Virus record (IMG/VR): IMGVR_UViG_3300045119_000370
Location: 1 to 64,000 of that record
DNA from: a virus
Length of the DNA: 64,000 bases
Reading direction: 5' to 3' (one strand)
Part shown: one piece after another, positions 25,124 to 33,805 of the stretch
How the letters are laid out: the number at the start of each line of letters is the position of its first letter
Numbering within the stretch: position 1 is the stretch's first letter
The notes under the pieces: model-generated
Databases searched by the model: none
Told to the model about the DNA's origin: nothing
What the model saw: the letters and a program-made list of their open reading frames with translations, nothing else
Position numbers and translations under genes: made by a program

Positions 25124-25708
25124 ATGGTTGCTCGAACTGCGCTGATACTTGGCCGGGCAGCGACCGTCTGGAACGAGATAGAAGCGGCGAGAAAGCTCGC
25201 CGTTTTCGACGTCATCATCGCCATCAACCGTATGGGACGCGACTTCAAAGAGCCGTTTCAGCACTGGGTTTCCTACCATCCCGATTTCTTTCCGCAATGG
25301 ACGCGCGAGCGTAAGGAACCATTACCAGACGGTTTGATGTACTGGTCCGGTATCTACAAGAACAACCGGATGGGCGACTCTAAGAGGATTAAACTACCGA
25401 TTCAGTACTGTAGGTTTTCAGGTGGTTCGTCAGGTATGCTGGCGATCAAGGTGGCCATTGATGGTCTCGGCCTCGAACGCATCGTTTTGGCCGGCATCCC
25501 GATGGACAACACGCCGCGTTACGATGACAAGGTAGCTTGGCGCGAGGCCGACGCTTACTGGATTGCTTGGATCAACGAGAAGCCTTGGATGGCTGGTCGA
25601 GTTCGTTCGATGTCAGGCAGGACCAGTAAGCTCTTGGGTACGCCCGATGCGGCTTGGCTCGGCGAGGAGAAGACCGATGCTGGCGAAGGTGTCACCGTTG
25701 CCGCGTGA
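25124..25708 (+). CDS. Rossmann-like protein, sialyltransferase/MptE-like
   Basis: A 194-residue protein with ALILGRAATVWNEIEAARKL at the start, VIIAINRMGRDF, a WVSYHPDFF strand and GGSSGMLAIKVAIDGLGLERIVLAGIPMD. This pattern recalls DUF115/MptE-like or GT42-like folds found in phage and capsule genes; nucleotide-sugar use is possible. A hairpin (AGGCGCG/CGCGCCT, 25094-25120) carries the GAGGAG ribosome site in its loop. It stands at the head of the morphogenesis operon and overlaps the minor head gene. Confidence 0.5.
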   Translation: MVARTALILGRAATVWNEIEAARKLAVFDVIIAINRMGRDFKEPFQHWVSYHPDFFPQWTRERKEPLPDGLMYWSGIYKNNRMGDSKRIKLPIQYCRFSGGSSGMLAIKVAIDGLGLERIVLAGIPMDNTPRYDDKVAWREADAYWIAWINEKPWMAGRVRSMSGRTSKLLGTPDAAWLGEEKTDAGEGVTVAA

Positions 25709-26747
25709 ACCAACGCTGCAAATGCAAGACGATCTGGAGGCGCATTTTCAACAGGCTTTCCAACGCTATGTTGGTGGTCTGCGCAACTCGCCCACGCTGG
25801 CGCGAGCGGCCACGCGCGCGCAGGACGGCGACGATGTCGATGCACTGATGGAGCAGTTTCAGCCGTACATCGAGCGGCTGGCCGAGGAGCGCCGCCGCAT
25901 GGCCGCGCACGTGATCGTCAACACACGCAAGGAATTGAGCCGCAAGCTCTTGGGCAAGGCGGACGGGGAAACCGACGGTGCTGGAGACTTGAACAGCACC
26001 GTCGGTTTATCGTTCGATCCCGAGCTTGCTGCCGCTGCATCGCTGATGGAGGGCCAAGACCTCGACTTCATCGTCGAGTTCACCGATGCACAGCGTGAGG
26101 CCGTGCGCACGGCCCTGACCAGAGCGTTGCAGACTGGCAAGGGCACGGCGGCTACGGCGCGCTCGTTCCGTAATTCGATTGGCCTGACATCGGCTCAGCA
26201 GAGCGCCGTCGACACTTACGAAGAGCTTCTCCAGAGTAACAGCGCGGAAGCGCTCGACCGCATCTTGCGTGACAGCCGCTACGACGCCGGCTTGACGACG
26301 GCAATCGCTGCCGGCGAGCCGCTGAGCGCCGGCCGTATCGCTACCATGGTCGACAGCTACGCTTCGCGTTATCTGGCCATGCGAGCCGAGACCATCGCTC
26401 GTACCGAGACCACGCGTGTTCTGAACATGGCGCGACAGGAGACCACCATGCAAGTGGTCGACGATGTCGGCATCCCGGCGGACGAGGTCGTGCGCACTTG
26501 GACCGCCACCAATGACAAACGCACACGTGATACGCACGCCGCCATGGATGGGCAGGAACGTGGCTTAAACGAGCCATTTGATAGCCCGTCCGGCGCGCAA
26601 TTGATGTACCCGGGCGACCCGGATGCTCCCGCCGAAGAGGTCATAAACTGCCGTTGTGCTGTGTTGATTTCGTTCAAATCGACGGCCCCGACGGCCGATG
26701 AGACGGCGGCGGCGGTGGACGAAGTGGTGGCTGATGAAGGTGGATGA
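25677..26747 (+). CDS. Minor head protein, Mu gpF-like
   Basis: A 356-residue minor head protein of the Mu gpF/SPP1 gp7 family, which joins portal and capsid and may enter the cell with DNA. The C-terminal region shows the family block: ETIARTETTRVLNMARQE, VVRTWTATNDKRTRDTHAAM, GQERGLNEPF, LMYPGDPDAPAEEVINCRC. The N-terminal half is helical. ATG 25677 has GGCGAGGAG upstream; a longer frame from 25563 would overlap more of the previous gene. The portal normally lies just before it; here it must be outside the window. Confidence 0.85.
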   Translation: MLAKVSPLPREPTLQMQDDLEAHFQQAFQRYVGGLRNSPTLARAATRAQDGDDVDALMEQFQPYIERLAEERRRMAAHVIVNTRKELSRKLLGKADGETDGAGDLNSTVGLSFDPELAAAASLMEGQDLDFIVEFTDAQREAVRTALTRALQTGKGTAATARSFRNSIGLTSAQQSAVDTYEELLQSNSAEALDRILRDSRYDAGLTTAIAAGEPLSAGRIATMVDSYASRYLAMRAETIARTETTRVLNMARQETTMQVVDDVGIPADEVVRTWTATNDKRTRDTHAAMDGQERGLNEPFDSPSGAQLMYPGDPDAPAEEVINCRCAVLISFKSTAPTADETAAAVDEVVADEGG

Positions 26748-27099
26748 GGAGGAGCATCGGGCGCGTGTCGTCTACACCGAGGCGGTGCTGGCCAAGATTC
26801 CCTTGTTGGTCATGGATGGCTGGAGCCTCGACGCGATTGCCGCGTATATCGGGACCAGTGAGGGGAGCTTGCTGGCGACGTGTTCACGGCTGGGAATCAG
26901 CTTGAAAGGTGCCAAGAAACCGAAGGGTAAGCGGGTTACGGACGAATATGTGGTCCGTTTGCCTAAGCCATTGTCGGAAAAGCTGGAAAGCCGGGCGCTC
27001 GACCTCTCGATGACCACCGAACATCTGGTTGTGGTGCTGCTTAGCCAGATCGTGGCTGACAATTTGATCGAGGCCGTGCTCGATTTCGACGCCGATTAG
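26734..27099 (+). CDS. HTH-containing small protein
   Basis: A 121-residue protein with a helix-turn-helix-like segment (GWSLDAIAAYIGTSEGSLLA), then a basic linker and a second helical domain (VVRLPKPLSEKLESRALDL). It could be a small regulator or a terminase-small-subunit-like DNA binder, but no terminase large subunit is nearby. Start overlaps the minor head gene by 14 bases. Confidence 0.5.
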   Translation: MKVDEEEHRARVVYTEAVLAKIPLLVMDGWSLDAIAAYIGTSEGSLLATCSRLGISLKGAKKPKGKRVTDEYVVRLPKPLSEKLESRALDLSMTTEHLVVVLLSQIVADNLIEAVLDFDAD

Positions 27100-27161
27100 A
27101 CCGGCTCGGAAAACTTAAACAACCACGCATTGGCACTGCTCGTGGGCCGGATTATGGCTAC

Positions 27162-28373
27162 GTGGTGCCTTACGCCAACAACTCTGATTTGCCCGCACAA
27201 GTGCGCGATGCACTGCCCGACGCAGCGCAGAGCCGCTTTCGCGCGGTGGTCAACTCGGCGCTGGCGCGCGGCCTGAGCGACGCCAAGGCGTTTGGTTCTG
27301 GCTGGGCCGTGATCAACAACGGTTGGATCAAGCCCGTTAACGGCGGCAAGTGGGTGCACAAGTCGGCGACGCCGCGCACTTTGTTCGCTTCGCGGCCGGT
27401 CGAGAACGCCAAGGACGTGATCGATTGGGCCAAGGGTCAGGGTTTCCCGACCACGCTTGTCCCCGAAGCCATGCATGTCACGCAGGCGTACTCGAAAGAG
27501 CCGTTGCAGTGGCCCGAGACGCTCGACAACACCGTCACCGTGGATGGCACGGCCGGTCGCAAGGTCGGCTCGCTCGGTGATCAGGGCGCGATGGTCCTCC
27601 ATTTCGACAGCCCGGCGCTGAGCGACCGTCACCAGCAATTGCGTGATGCCGGCGCGTCGTCGGATTACCCGCTTTACCAACCGCACGTCACCATCAGCTG
27701 GAAGGCCGATGGTGTCGATCCGTCCAAGGTGACTCCCTACACCGGACCAATCGTGCTTGGCCCGGAACGCTTCCGCGAGATCGACCCCAACTGGGAGCAG
27801 AAAGCCATGGAAAAGGCTGGTGCACGTCACAACGCCTCCGACCGCAAGCATGTGCAATCGGTCCATGACAGCGCAGTGCATCTCGGCGCGGACTGTCCCG
27901 GTATGGCCAAGCGCGACGACCTCGACGACGAGCGCTTCGAGAAGTTCGACGCACTGACCACCATCAACGGTGCCGGCGAGCCGGCGTCACGCGCCAGTGT
28001 CATCAAGGTCAGTGACGAACTCGGTCTGGTGTTCGGCTGGGCCATGATCTGCAAAGACGGCGGCAACGATTACTTCGATGTGCAGGACGACCACATCCCC
28101 GAAGACGCCATGCTCAAGGCGAGCGCAGAGTTCATGCTGAGCCGGCGCGTCGCCAAAGAGATGCACTTCGGCGACGAGATGGGCACCATCGTTTTCGCCT
28201 TTCCGGTCACCTCTGATGTCGCCAAGGCGATGAACATCTCGACCGACCGCACTGGTTTGATGATTGCGATGAAGCCTTCCAGTGAAGCGCTCTTGGAGAA
28301 GTTCAGGAGCGGCGAATACACCGGTTTCAGTATCGGTGGTCAACGTCTCGTCGATGAGGAGATGGCGGCATGA
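27162..28373 (+). CDS. ChaB / 2H-phosphoesterase / XkdF-type prohead protease fusion
   Basis: Three domains in 403 residues. Residues 1-64: ChaB-like (LPAQVRDALPDAAQSRFRAV). Residues 70-205: 2H-phosphoesterase-like with HVT (His105, Thr107) and HVT (His175, Thr177), the paired HxT of enzymes that cut 2',3'-cyclic or cyclic-oligonucleotide phosphodiesters, including Acb1-type anti-CBASS proteins. Residues 276-403: XkdF/S78-type prohead protease, with VFGWAM, His335 in KEMHFG and Ser390 in TGFSIGG as likely catalytic residues. The protease would mature the capsid from within; the 2H domain may be packed into heads. GTG start. Next gene is the scaffold. Confidence 0.75.
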   Translation: MVPYANNSDLPAQVRDALPDAAQSRFRAVVNSALARGLSDAKAFGSGWAVINNGWIKPVNGGKWVHKSATPRTLFASRPVENAKDVIDWAKGQGFPTTLVPEAMHVTQAYSKEPLQWPETLDNTVTVDGTAGRKVGSLGDQGAMVLHFDSPALSDRHQQLRDAGASSDYPLYQPHVTISWKADGVDPSKVTPYTGPIVLGPERFREIDPNWEQKAMEKAGARHNASDRKHVQSVHDSAVHLGADCPGMAKRDDLDDERFEKFDALTTINGAGEPASRASVIKVSDELGLVFGWAMICKDGGNDYFDVQDDHIPEDAMLKASAEFMLSRRVAKEMHFGDEMGTIVFAFPVTSDVAKAMNISTDRTGLMIAMKPSSEALLEKFRSGEYTGFSIGGQRLVDEEMAA

Positions 28374-29311
28374 GTGTCAACATCGATGGTGATCTGCACA
28401 AGCCCCGCCGCCGCAACATCATGCGAGCCTTCAAGATCAGTGAGATCAGTGCAGTCGACCGCCCGGCACAAGAAGGCGCGAAAGCGGCGATCATCAAGCG
28501 CAACAGTAACGCAAACACAGGAGACGGTTCGATGACCGAGAAGGAACTTCAGAAGAAGATCGACGACCTCGCCGCCGAGCTTGCCAAGGTGAAGGCCGAT
28601 GGCGAGGCCAAGATCGGTGATCTTTCGACGGCCAACGCCGAACTTGTCACCAAGGCGGCCGCCGCCACCGAGGAGGCCGAGACACTGAAGGCGAAGGGCA
28701 AGCTGACGCCACAGCAGCAGGCGTTCCTTGACCAGCAGGAAGGCGAGACCGCCGACGAGGACAAGAAGAAGAAGGCCACCAAGGCGTTCCTCGCCATGAC
28801 CCCCGAGCAGCGTGACAAGCTCATCGCCGAGAAGCGCGCCAACGACGAGGTCATCACCATCGACGGCGAGGAGATGCGCAAGTCGGTGATCGGCGCGACC
28901 CAGTTCAACATCCTGAAGCGGCAGTCCGAGCGCGTCGCCACACTGGAGAAGTCCAGTAAGGACGCCATCGAGAAGGCCGAGACGGCGGAACTCGCCAAGC
29001 GCGCCGACGATGAGTTCTCGCATCTACCCGGCACCACCGACGACAAGGTCGGTGTGCTGCGCGTCATCGGCAAGGCCGACAAGAAGGTGCAGGAGACGTT
29101 CGCCGCAATGATGAAGGCCGGCGAGAAGGCGATCAACGGCGCGTTCGAGAAGCTCGGTCATCGCGGTGGCAACCAGACGGTCGATGCCGGCGCATTCGAG
29201 AAGCGCGTCGCCGAGGTCCGCGCGCGCGATGGTTCCTCGCGCATGGACGCCATGGAGAAGGCCCGCAAGGAATTCCCCACCGAGTTCGCGGCCTACCAAG
29301 GCCAGAACTAA
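28370..29311 (+). CDS. Scaffold/head core protein
   Basis: A 313-residue, highly charged helical protein right after the protease and before decoration and capsid genes, the normal place of the scaffold. The N-terminus has FKISEISAVDRPAQEGAKA, a segment usually found at the end of prohead proteases and beside a cleavage point; residues 55-105 form a long coiled coil (KELQKKIDDLAAELAKVKAD). An internal ATG at 28531 could make a shorter scaffold form. Overlaps the protease gene by ATGA. Confidence 0.72.
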   Translation: MSVNIDGDLHKPRRRNIMRAFKISEISAVDRPAQEGAKAAIIKRNSNANTGDGSMTEKELQKKIDDLAAELAKVKADGEAKIGDLSTANAELVTKAAAATEEAETLKAKGKLTPQQQAFLDQQEGETADEDKKKKATKAFLAMTPEQRDKLIAEKRANDEVITIDGEEMRKSVIGATQFNILKRQSERVATLEKSSKDAIEKAETAELAKRADDEFSHLPGTTDDKVGVLRVIGKADKKVQETFAAMMKAGEKAINGAFEKLGHRGGNQTVDAGAFEKRVAEVRARDGSSRMDAMEKARKEFPTEFAAYQGQN

Positions 29312-29357
29312 GCTTGTCGGGGGTCGGCGCTTCCTCTCCCGATCCCCGCCCGGCACG

Positions 29358-29395
29358 CCGCCACGGTTTACTGGTCGCCCATACGGCCGTGGCGG
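29358..29395 (+). other. Hairpin between scaffold and decoration genes
   Basis: A perfect 9-base stem (CCGCCACGG / CCGTGGCGG) with a 20-base loop and no T-run. It may process or stabilise the strongly expressed downstream capsid mRNA rather than end transcription. No gene is seen in the 133-base gap. Confidence 0.4.
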
Positions 29396-29444
29396 TGGTG
29401 CTCAGTAAAGACACTGCTTTTGGAACAATAGGAGAAACTGAACC

Positions 29445-29792
29445 ATGACCACGAGCAAAGACCTTAGTCTCTCGTATGCCCGGCTGGCCGGCGCAGACCT
29501 GAGCAATGCACTGAACAAGTTCGGGATGGTCGACACCAACGGTAACATCGTCTTGGCGACCGCTGCCGCCAAAGTGCTCGGCACCATCATCGAAGAGAAC
29601 AACATCAACTACCCGGTCACCGTTCAGTACGGCGGGCAGGGCAAGGTCATCGTCGGTGCGGCACCGGTCACTGCCGGCGCGGTGATCGCTTCCGACGCCA
29701 ACGGTCTCGCCGTAGCCGGCGCGACCAACCCGGTCGGCGTTGCCCTGACCGGTGGCGCTCCCGGCACAGTCATCGAGTTCGCCTTCGCGTAG
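29445..29792 (+). CDS. Head decoration protein (DUF2190-like)
   Basis: A 115-residue Ala/Gly/Val-rich protein with NYPVTVQYGGQGKVIVGAAP, TAGAVIASDANGLAVAGATN and VGVALTGGAPGTVIEF, matching small capsid-cement proteins of the DUF2190 type. Ribosome site ATAGGAGAAACTGAACC. Located just before the major capsid gene as expected. It would sit as trimers on the capsid surface. Confidence 0.75.
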   Translation: MTTSKDLSLSYARLAGADLSNALNKFGMVDTNGNIVLATAAAKVLGTIIEENNINYPVTVQYGGQGKVIVGAAPVTAGAVIASDANGLAVAGATNPVGVALTGGAPGTVIEFAFA

Positions 29793-29807
29793 GCGATCTC
29801 AGTAACC

Positions 29808-29825
29808 GCCGCTCGACTGAGCGGC
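29808..29825 (+). other. Intercistronic hairpin before the major capsid gene
   Basis: GCCGCTC-GACT-GAGCGGC, a 7-base-pair stem with a tetraloop, followed by ACCCTTATTA. Weak T-content suggests partial termination or RNA protection between decoration and capsid genes. Confidence 0.45.
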
Positions 29826-29857
29826 ACCCTTATTAACTGAACGAAAGGATTAACCCC

Positions 29858-30868
29858 ATGCCCGTCGCCTCGAACGATGGCGTAAACATTCAGGGTGCCC
29901 TTCACGTCGATAGGTACCTGACCGGCTTCTCGATCAACTACGTGCAGGACAGAAACAACTTCGTGTCGTATCGCGCCGCGTCGTTGATCTCGGTACAGAA
30001 ACAGACCGACCTCTACGTCGTCTACGACCGTGGCTTCTTCTGGCGCGACGAGGTGGCACCTCGCCCGCTCGGTGGTCGCCCCGAGCAAGTCGGCTACAAG
30101 TTCGCCGATGGCAGCTACAAGTGCACCGAGTTCGCACTGGAGCATGTCATTGACGACCGTCAGCGTGCCAACGCCGACGACCCGATCCGCCTCGATCAGA
30201 ACGCCACGACCCTGCTGACCCAGAAGCACATGATCAAGCAGGACAGGGTGTGGGCGCAGAATTTCTTCGTCCCCGGCGCATGGTCGACGCAGGCAACCGG
30301 TGTGGTCTCCGCACCCGGTAGCAACCAGTTCGTCCAGTTCAACGACGCGCTCTCACAGCCCATCGAGATCGTCGACTACTGGAAAGATCAGATGCACCAG
30401 AAGACCGGCTTCATGCCCAATACACTGGTGCTCGGCGCGGCGGTCAAGCGCATCCTGCGTTCGAACCCCGACATCGCCGACCGCATCAAGTACACCCGTA
30501 CCGGCGTCGCCGACGAAGACCTGCTCGGCTCGCTGTTCGAGGTCGACAACGTCGTCGTGGCGCGCTCGATCTACAATGCGGCGATGGAAGGCGCGGCCGA
30601 CAATTTCCAGTACATCGTCGACCCGAACGCCATGATCCTGCTCTACATCGAGCAGAACCCCGGCCTCGACAGCCCGACCGCCATCGCGAACTTCGCATGG
30701 ACCGGCCTCATCCCGGGCGAGACCAATGCCATCGGCGGCGTCATCGAGCGCGGCCGTGACGACCGTGCGCACTCCGATTACTTCCAAGGGCGCATGGCGT
30801 GGGATTTGCGCTTGGTCGCACCCGATCTCGGCGTGTTCTTCACCAACGCGGTAGCGCCCGGCTCGTAA
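29858..30868 (+). CDS. Major capsid protein
   Basis: A 336-residue protein of HK97-fold, gpE-like size. Features: FSINYVQDRNNFVSYRAASL near the start, YKCTEFALEHVIDDRQRANA (spine helix region), ALSQPIEIVDYWKDQMHQKTG and NTLVLGAAVKRILRSNP, and a C-terminal GRMAWDLRLVAPDLGVF. GAAAGGATTAACCCC precedes ATG. Gene order (protease, scaffold, decoration, capsid) supports the call. Confidence 0.85.
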   Translation: MPVASNDGVNIQGALHVDRYLTGFSINYVQDRNNFVSYRAASLISVQKQTDLYVVYDRGFFWRDEVAPRPLGGRPEQVGYKFADGSYKCTEFALEHVIDDRQRANADDPIRLDQNATTLLTQKHMIKQDRVWAQNFFVPGAWSTQATGVVSAPGSNQFVQFNDALSQPIEIVDYWKDQMHQKTGFMPNTLVLGAAVKRILRSNPDIADRIKYTRTGVADEDLLGSLFEVDNVVVARSIYNAAMEGAADNFQYIVDPNAMILLYIEQNPGLDSPTAIANFAWTGLIPGETNAIGGVIERGRDDRAHSDYFQGRMAWDLRLVAPDLGVFFTNAVAPGS

Positions 30869-30911
30869 GGCCCGGTCGCGTCAGTGTCAGTGTAAAAAGC
30901 GGGTACAAGCA

Positions 30912-31238
30912 ATGGCAAGAATGAGAGACCGCGAAGAGTTCGATTCCGACCGGGAGTTCGTTGTCATCCGCAAGATACGTGTGGGTGGTACCGATTTCAC
31001 TCCCGGTCAGGAGTTTCCCAAGCAGCTGTGCAACGCACGTCGGTTGCGTCAGCTGTTCGAGATTAGTGTCATCAAGATGAGCGCGCCACGTGAGCCGTCC
31101 TATCGCTCGCCAACGGCGCGCTTCGACGCGATGACACTGGAAGAACTCCGTGACTGGCTGACCAGTCATGGACAGGTGCCACGGGCGACGTGGGACCGTG
31201 GCAAGCTTCTCGAAGAGGCGACGGTGGTAGGCGGCTGA
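30912..31238 (+). CDS. Head protein with HeH-like C-terminus
   Basis: A 108-residue protein with VIRKIRVGGTDFTPGQEFPK at the start and a helix-extended-helix-like end (MTLEELRDWLTSHGQVPR), as seen in small proteins after capsid genes. Likely a capsid accessory or assembly factor. TGATG overlap with the next gene. Confidence 0.55.
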   Translation: MARMRDREEFDSDREFVVIRKIRVGGTDFTPGQEFPKQLCNARRLRQLFEISVIKMSAPREPSYRSPTARFDAMTLEELRDWLTSHGQVPRATWDRGKLLEEATVVGG

Positions 31239-31909
31239 TGTATTTCGATTTGTCGACCATGATTTGCAGAGACCTGTCGACGCCCGAGCCGATGACTCGG
31301 GCGGTGCCGGTCACCATCGACCGTGCCATGTACGAGCCGAACGGTGATCTGGTCCGTTGTCTCTTGAGCAATCAGACCGAGACATTGTGCGTTGATGATG
31401 ATCAGACGCAAATGGGACGACAATTGCAGGAGTGGAAGGAGGCCGGCAACACCATCGAGCCTTACGCGCCGCGACCGATTACTTACAACGACGTCGACAT
31501 CGAGCGCGACCGGCGCAACCATCTCGGTGAGCAGCTGTTCCTCAAGTCCGGCAAGGTCGTCAACGTCGCGACGGCGACCGGCGAGGATTACGACAATATC
31601 AATTATGCTTCCGACACTGCTCTGACCATGATTGCCAAGACGATCCCGGCGCTCGCTGCCGAGGCTACCGAGATCGATCCGAAAGCTCAACCGGACCCAC
31701 CGAGCATGACCTTCCGCGACTTTTATCGTCAGCCGGTGACCGTCACTTACCATGAAATGGCCGAGATCAGTGTGCGGGTCACGGACAACGTTAACTCGGT
31801 CAATCAGGCTGCGCACCTTTTGAAGGACATGGACCCGATCCCGCGCGATTACACTAACGACAGCTACTGGCCGACCATCCCGCGTCCACCGCTTAACCCG
31901 CCGTCATGA
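31238..31909 (+). CDS. Putative neck/head completion protein
   Basis: A 223-residue protein between capsid and neck genes. The N-terminus is beta-rich; the C-terminus has FRDFYRQPVTVTYHEMAE and a Pro-rich end. No exact family recognised, but length and place suit a head-tail connector. Overlaps the genes on both sides. Confidence 0.5.
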   Translation: MYFDLSTMICRDLSTPEPMTRAVPVTIDRAMYEPNGDLVRCLLSNQTETLCVDDDQTQMGRQLQEWKEAGNTIEPYAPRPITYNDVDIERDRRNHLGEQLFLKSGKVVNVATATGEDYDNINYASDTALTMIAKTIPALAAEATEIDPKAQPDPPSMTFRDFYRQPVTVTYHEMAEISVRVTDNVNSVNQAAHLLKDMDPIPRDYTNDSYWPTIPRPPLNPPS

Positions 31910-32271
31910 GCTTTCTCGACACCATTCGTACCGAGATACAGCGGGGCTTCGCCGGCAAGCTCCGTAAGTGCACGCTCATGCGCATGGTCTCGACTGGGCA
32001 GGATGAGCTTGGCGACGCCCTCGCGCCGACCAAACAGACATGGCAGTTCGACGGCATGCGCGACAGCTTCAACGCTGCTTTCGCCGCCGCTGCCGGCATC
32101 CCGGTGAACGACGTGCGCATCCTGATCATTGCCGGTTCGCTCGCCACCGAGCCACGCATCGACGATAAAATTCAGTGTGAGGGGCGTTGGTTTCAGCTGC
32201 GCTCGCGCGTGTCGGTCGACCCGGCGACTGCCACGTACACTTACGCCGGCTTCGAGGTGCCAGCACCATGA
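31906..32271 (+). CDS. Putative head closure protein
   Basis: A 121-residue protein with KLRKCTLMRMVSTGQDELGD, WQFDGMRDSFNAAFAAAAGI, VRILIIAGSLATEPRIDD and a WFQLRSRVSVDPATATYTYA end. The beta-barrel-like C-terminal half (resisting, then RWFQLRSRVSVDP) is typical of head-closure or stopper proteins. Call rests mainly on gene order. Confidence 0.5.
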   Translation: MSFLDTIRTEIQRGFAGKLRKCTLMRMVSTGQDELGDALAPTKQTWQFDGMRDSFNAAFAAAAGIPVNDVRILIIAGSLATEPRIDDKIQCEGRWFQLRSRVSVDPATATYTYAGFEVPAP

Positions 32272-32435
32272 GCACACTTGGTATCGTCCTCGTCGTCCTT
32301 CTGATCCTGCTCGTCGTCGGCGCGTTCCCAAACTGGGGATATTCGTCGACTTGGGGCTACGGCCCTTCTGGGCTGCTCGGTGTCGTGCTCATCGTGATCG
32401 TCATCCTCTTGCTCATGGGGAAGCTGAACATATGA
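32268..32435 (+). CDS. DUF3309-like small membrane protein
   Basis: A 55-residue protein: hydrophobic helix (LGIVLVVLLILLVVGAFP), then NWGYSSTWGYGPSG, then a second hydrophobic helix and MGKLNI. The WGYGPSG signature marks the DUF3309 family, common in proteobacterial chromosomes and of unknown function. Position inside a head-tail operon is unusual. Could aid in membrane steps or be a holin-like protein. Overlaps both neighbours by ATGA. Confidence 0.78.
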   Translation: MSTLGIVLVVLLILLVVGAFPNWGYSSTWGYGPSGLLGVVLIVIVILLLMGKLNI

Positions 32436-32833
32436 GCGTCACGTGGAACCAAGCCGAACTGATGGCTAGGCTGCGCCCGGCGATGGCACGTGGCGTCGTT
32501 AAGGGCGTCGAGCTTATTCGCAACGCCGCGATCAGTTCCATCCAGCAGGGCGGCAAGACCGGTCGTACTTATCGACGGCGTGGTGTCGTGCATCGTGCGT
32601 CGGCACCCGGTGAAGCTCCCGCCAGCGACACCGGTCGCTTGGTCAACTCGATCACTACCAGTTACGATTTGGAGCAGTTGAGTGGCACGGTGCAGGCGGG
32701 TACCGAGTACGCGCCGTGGCTGGAATTCGGCACCGCCAAGATGGAGCCGCGCCCGTTCATGCGGCCGGCGCTGATGGAGAACGCAGAGGCGGTCTTGGAA
32801 AGCATCGCAAACGAAATCAGGACGGCACTGTGA
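32432..32833 (+). CDS. HK97 gp10-like tail completion protein
   Basis: A 133-residue neck protein: GVELIRNAAISSIQQGGKTG, TGRLVNSITTSY and the conserved EYAPWLEFGTAKMEPRPFMR block of the HK97 gp10 family, which joins tail to head. The basic N-terminal half has Arg clusters. Followed by a tail terminator gene with GTGA overlap. Confidence 0.78.
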   Translation: MSVTWNQAELMARLRPAMARGVVKGVELIRNAAISSIQQGGKTGRTYRRRGVVHRASAPGEAPASDTGRLVNSITTSYDLEQLSGTVQAGTEYAPWLEFGTAKMEPRPFMRPALMENAEAVLESIANEIRTAL

Positions 32834-33294
32834 CCGACGATCTCGACCTCACCCAGTCGATCCGCGATGGTCTCCTCGCCGAGCCACTGATCGCCGATGC
32901 GCTGCCCAATTACGGCAGCAATGGCAAGACCATCTTCACGCGGCGGCCGGTGCCGAGCGATGCGCCTTACCCGATGATCGTGATCTCGCAGGACGTGTCG
33001 GTCACTGATCAGGACGGTATCGACCATGAGAAGTCGGTCGTCATCCGCGACATCGCCGTTTACGGCAAGAACGAGCCGGCGGCGTCGTTCCGGCAGGTCG
33101 TCGATATGGCTTACGTCGTGCGTCACCTGTTTCACAGCCGGCGTGACACGCTCTTTCCCATTGGCGAGTACAAGCTGATCGACATTCGTGCATCGGGTCC
33201 GCGTGCAGCCCCGACCGACGACTTGCAAACTGTGGGCCGCTTGGTGGAGTTGACCGTGCGGTTGGCCAAACTCGATCCACGCGCAACACTCTGA
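32830..33294 (+). CDS. Tail terminator protein (DUF3168-like)
   Basis: A 154-residue protein with SIRDGLLAEPLIADALP, TRRPVPSDAPYPMIVISQDV and VRDIAVYG, the layout of DUF3168/gpU-type tail terminators that cap the tube and set its end. GTG start overlaps the previous stop. Next gene is the tube protein. Confidence 0.62.
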   Translation: MTDDLDLTQSIRDGLLAEPLIADALPNYGSNGKTIFTRRPVPSDAPYPMIVISQDVSVTDQDGIDHEKSVVIRDIAVYGKNEPAASFRQVVDMAYVVRHLFHSRRDTLFPIGEYKLIDIRASGPRAAPTDDLQTVGRLVELTVRLAKLDPRATL

Positions 33295-33322
33295 CACTGT
33301 CCCTTGAAAGGAGAAGCTTACC

Positions 33323-33805
33323 ATGGCAATCTTCGCAACAGCTGGTTCCAAAATCTTCATCGGCGGTCCCAAGGACGCCGAGTCTGGCAGCTTCGACGTC
33401 AGCGATTTCGCCAGCCAGAGTTGGCAGGAAATCGGGTGGGCCGAAGCCATCGGCGAGTTCGGCGACGAGTCGTCCGAAATCACCTTCGATGCCATCGGCG
33501 AGGGTCGGACACAGAAGCTGAAGGGCATCCGCAACGCCGGCACCATGGCCGCTCGTTTCGGTATCTCGTCCGCCGATCTCGGCCAGATCGCGCTCCGCGC
33601 CGCCGAGGCAGTGCCCAACGACTTCGCCTTCCGCGTCGACTTCAACGACGCGCCCGTCGGTGGTCAACCCAGCCATCGCTATTTCGTCGCCAAAGTGATG
33701 AGCGCCCGCGAGGTGCTCGATACGGCCAATAACGTGGTTCGCCTCAACGCCAGCTTGGGTGTCAACTCGAACATCGTGCAGGTGCAGGCGGCCGCGTCGC
33801 TGTAA
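33323..33805 (+). CDS. Major tail tube protein
   Basis: A 160-residue protein: AIFATAGSKIFIGG, WQEIGWAEAIGEFGDESSEI, TRKG-like KLKGIRNAGTMAARFG and a beta-rich C-terminus, typical of siphophage tube proteins made as hexamer rings. AAAGGAGAAGCTTACC is a strong ribosome site. A stem-loop follows, suiting high expression relative to the genes after it. Confidence 0.8.
   Translation: MAIFATAGSKIFIGGPKDAESGSFDVSDFASQSWQEIGWAEAIGEFGDESSEITFDAIGEGRTQKLKGIRNAGTMAARFGISSADLGQIALRAAEAVPNDFAFRVDFNDAPVGGQPSHRYFVAKVMSAREVLDTANNVVRLNASLGVNSNIVQVQAAASL

Noticed and set aside
28549-29136. Long antisense frames in head and tail genes
   Set aside because: Typical shadows of GC-rich coding DNA; no ribosome sites and low-complexity Ser/Arg/Ala composition.
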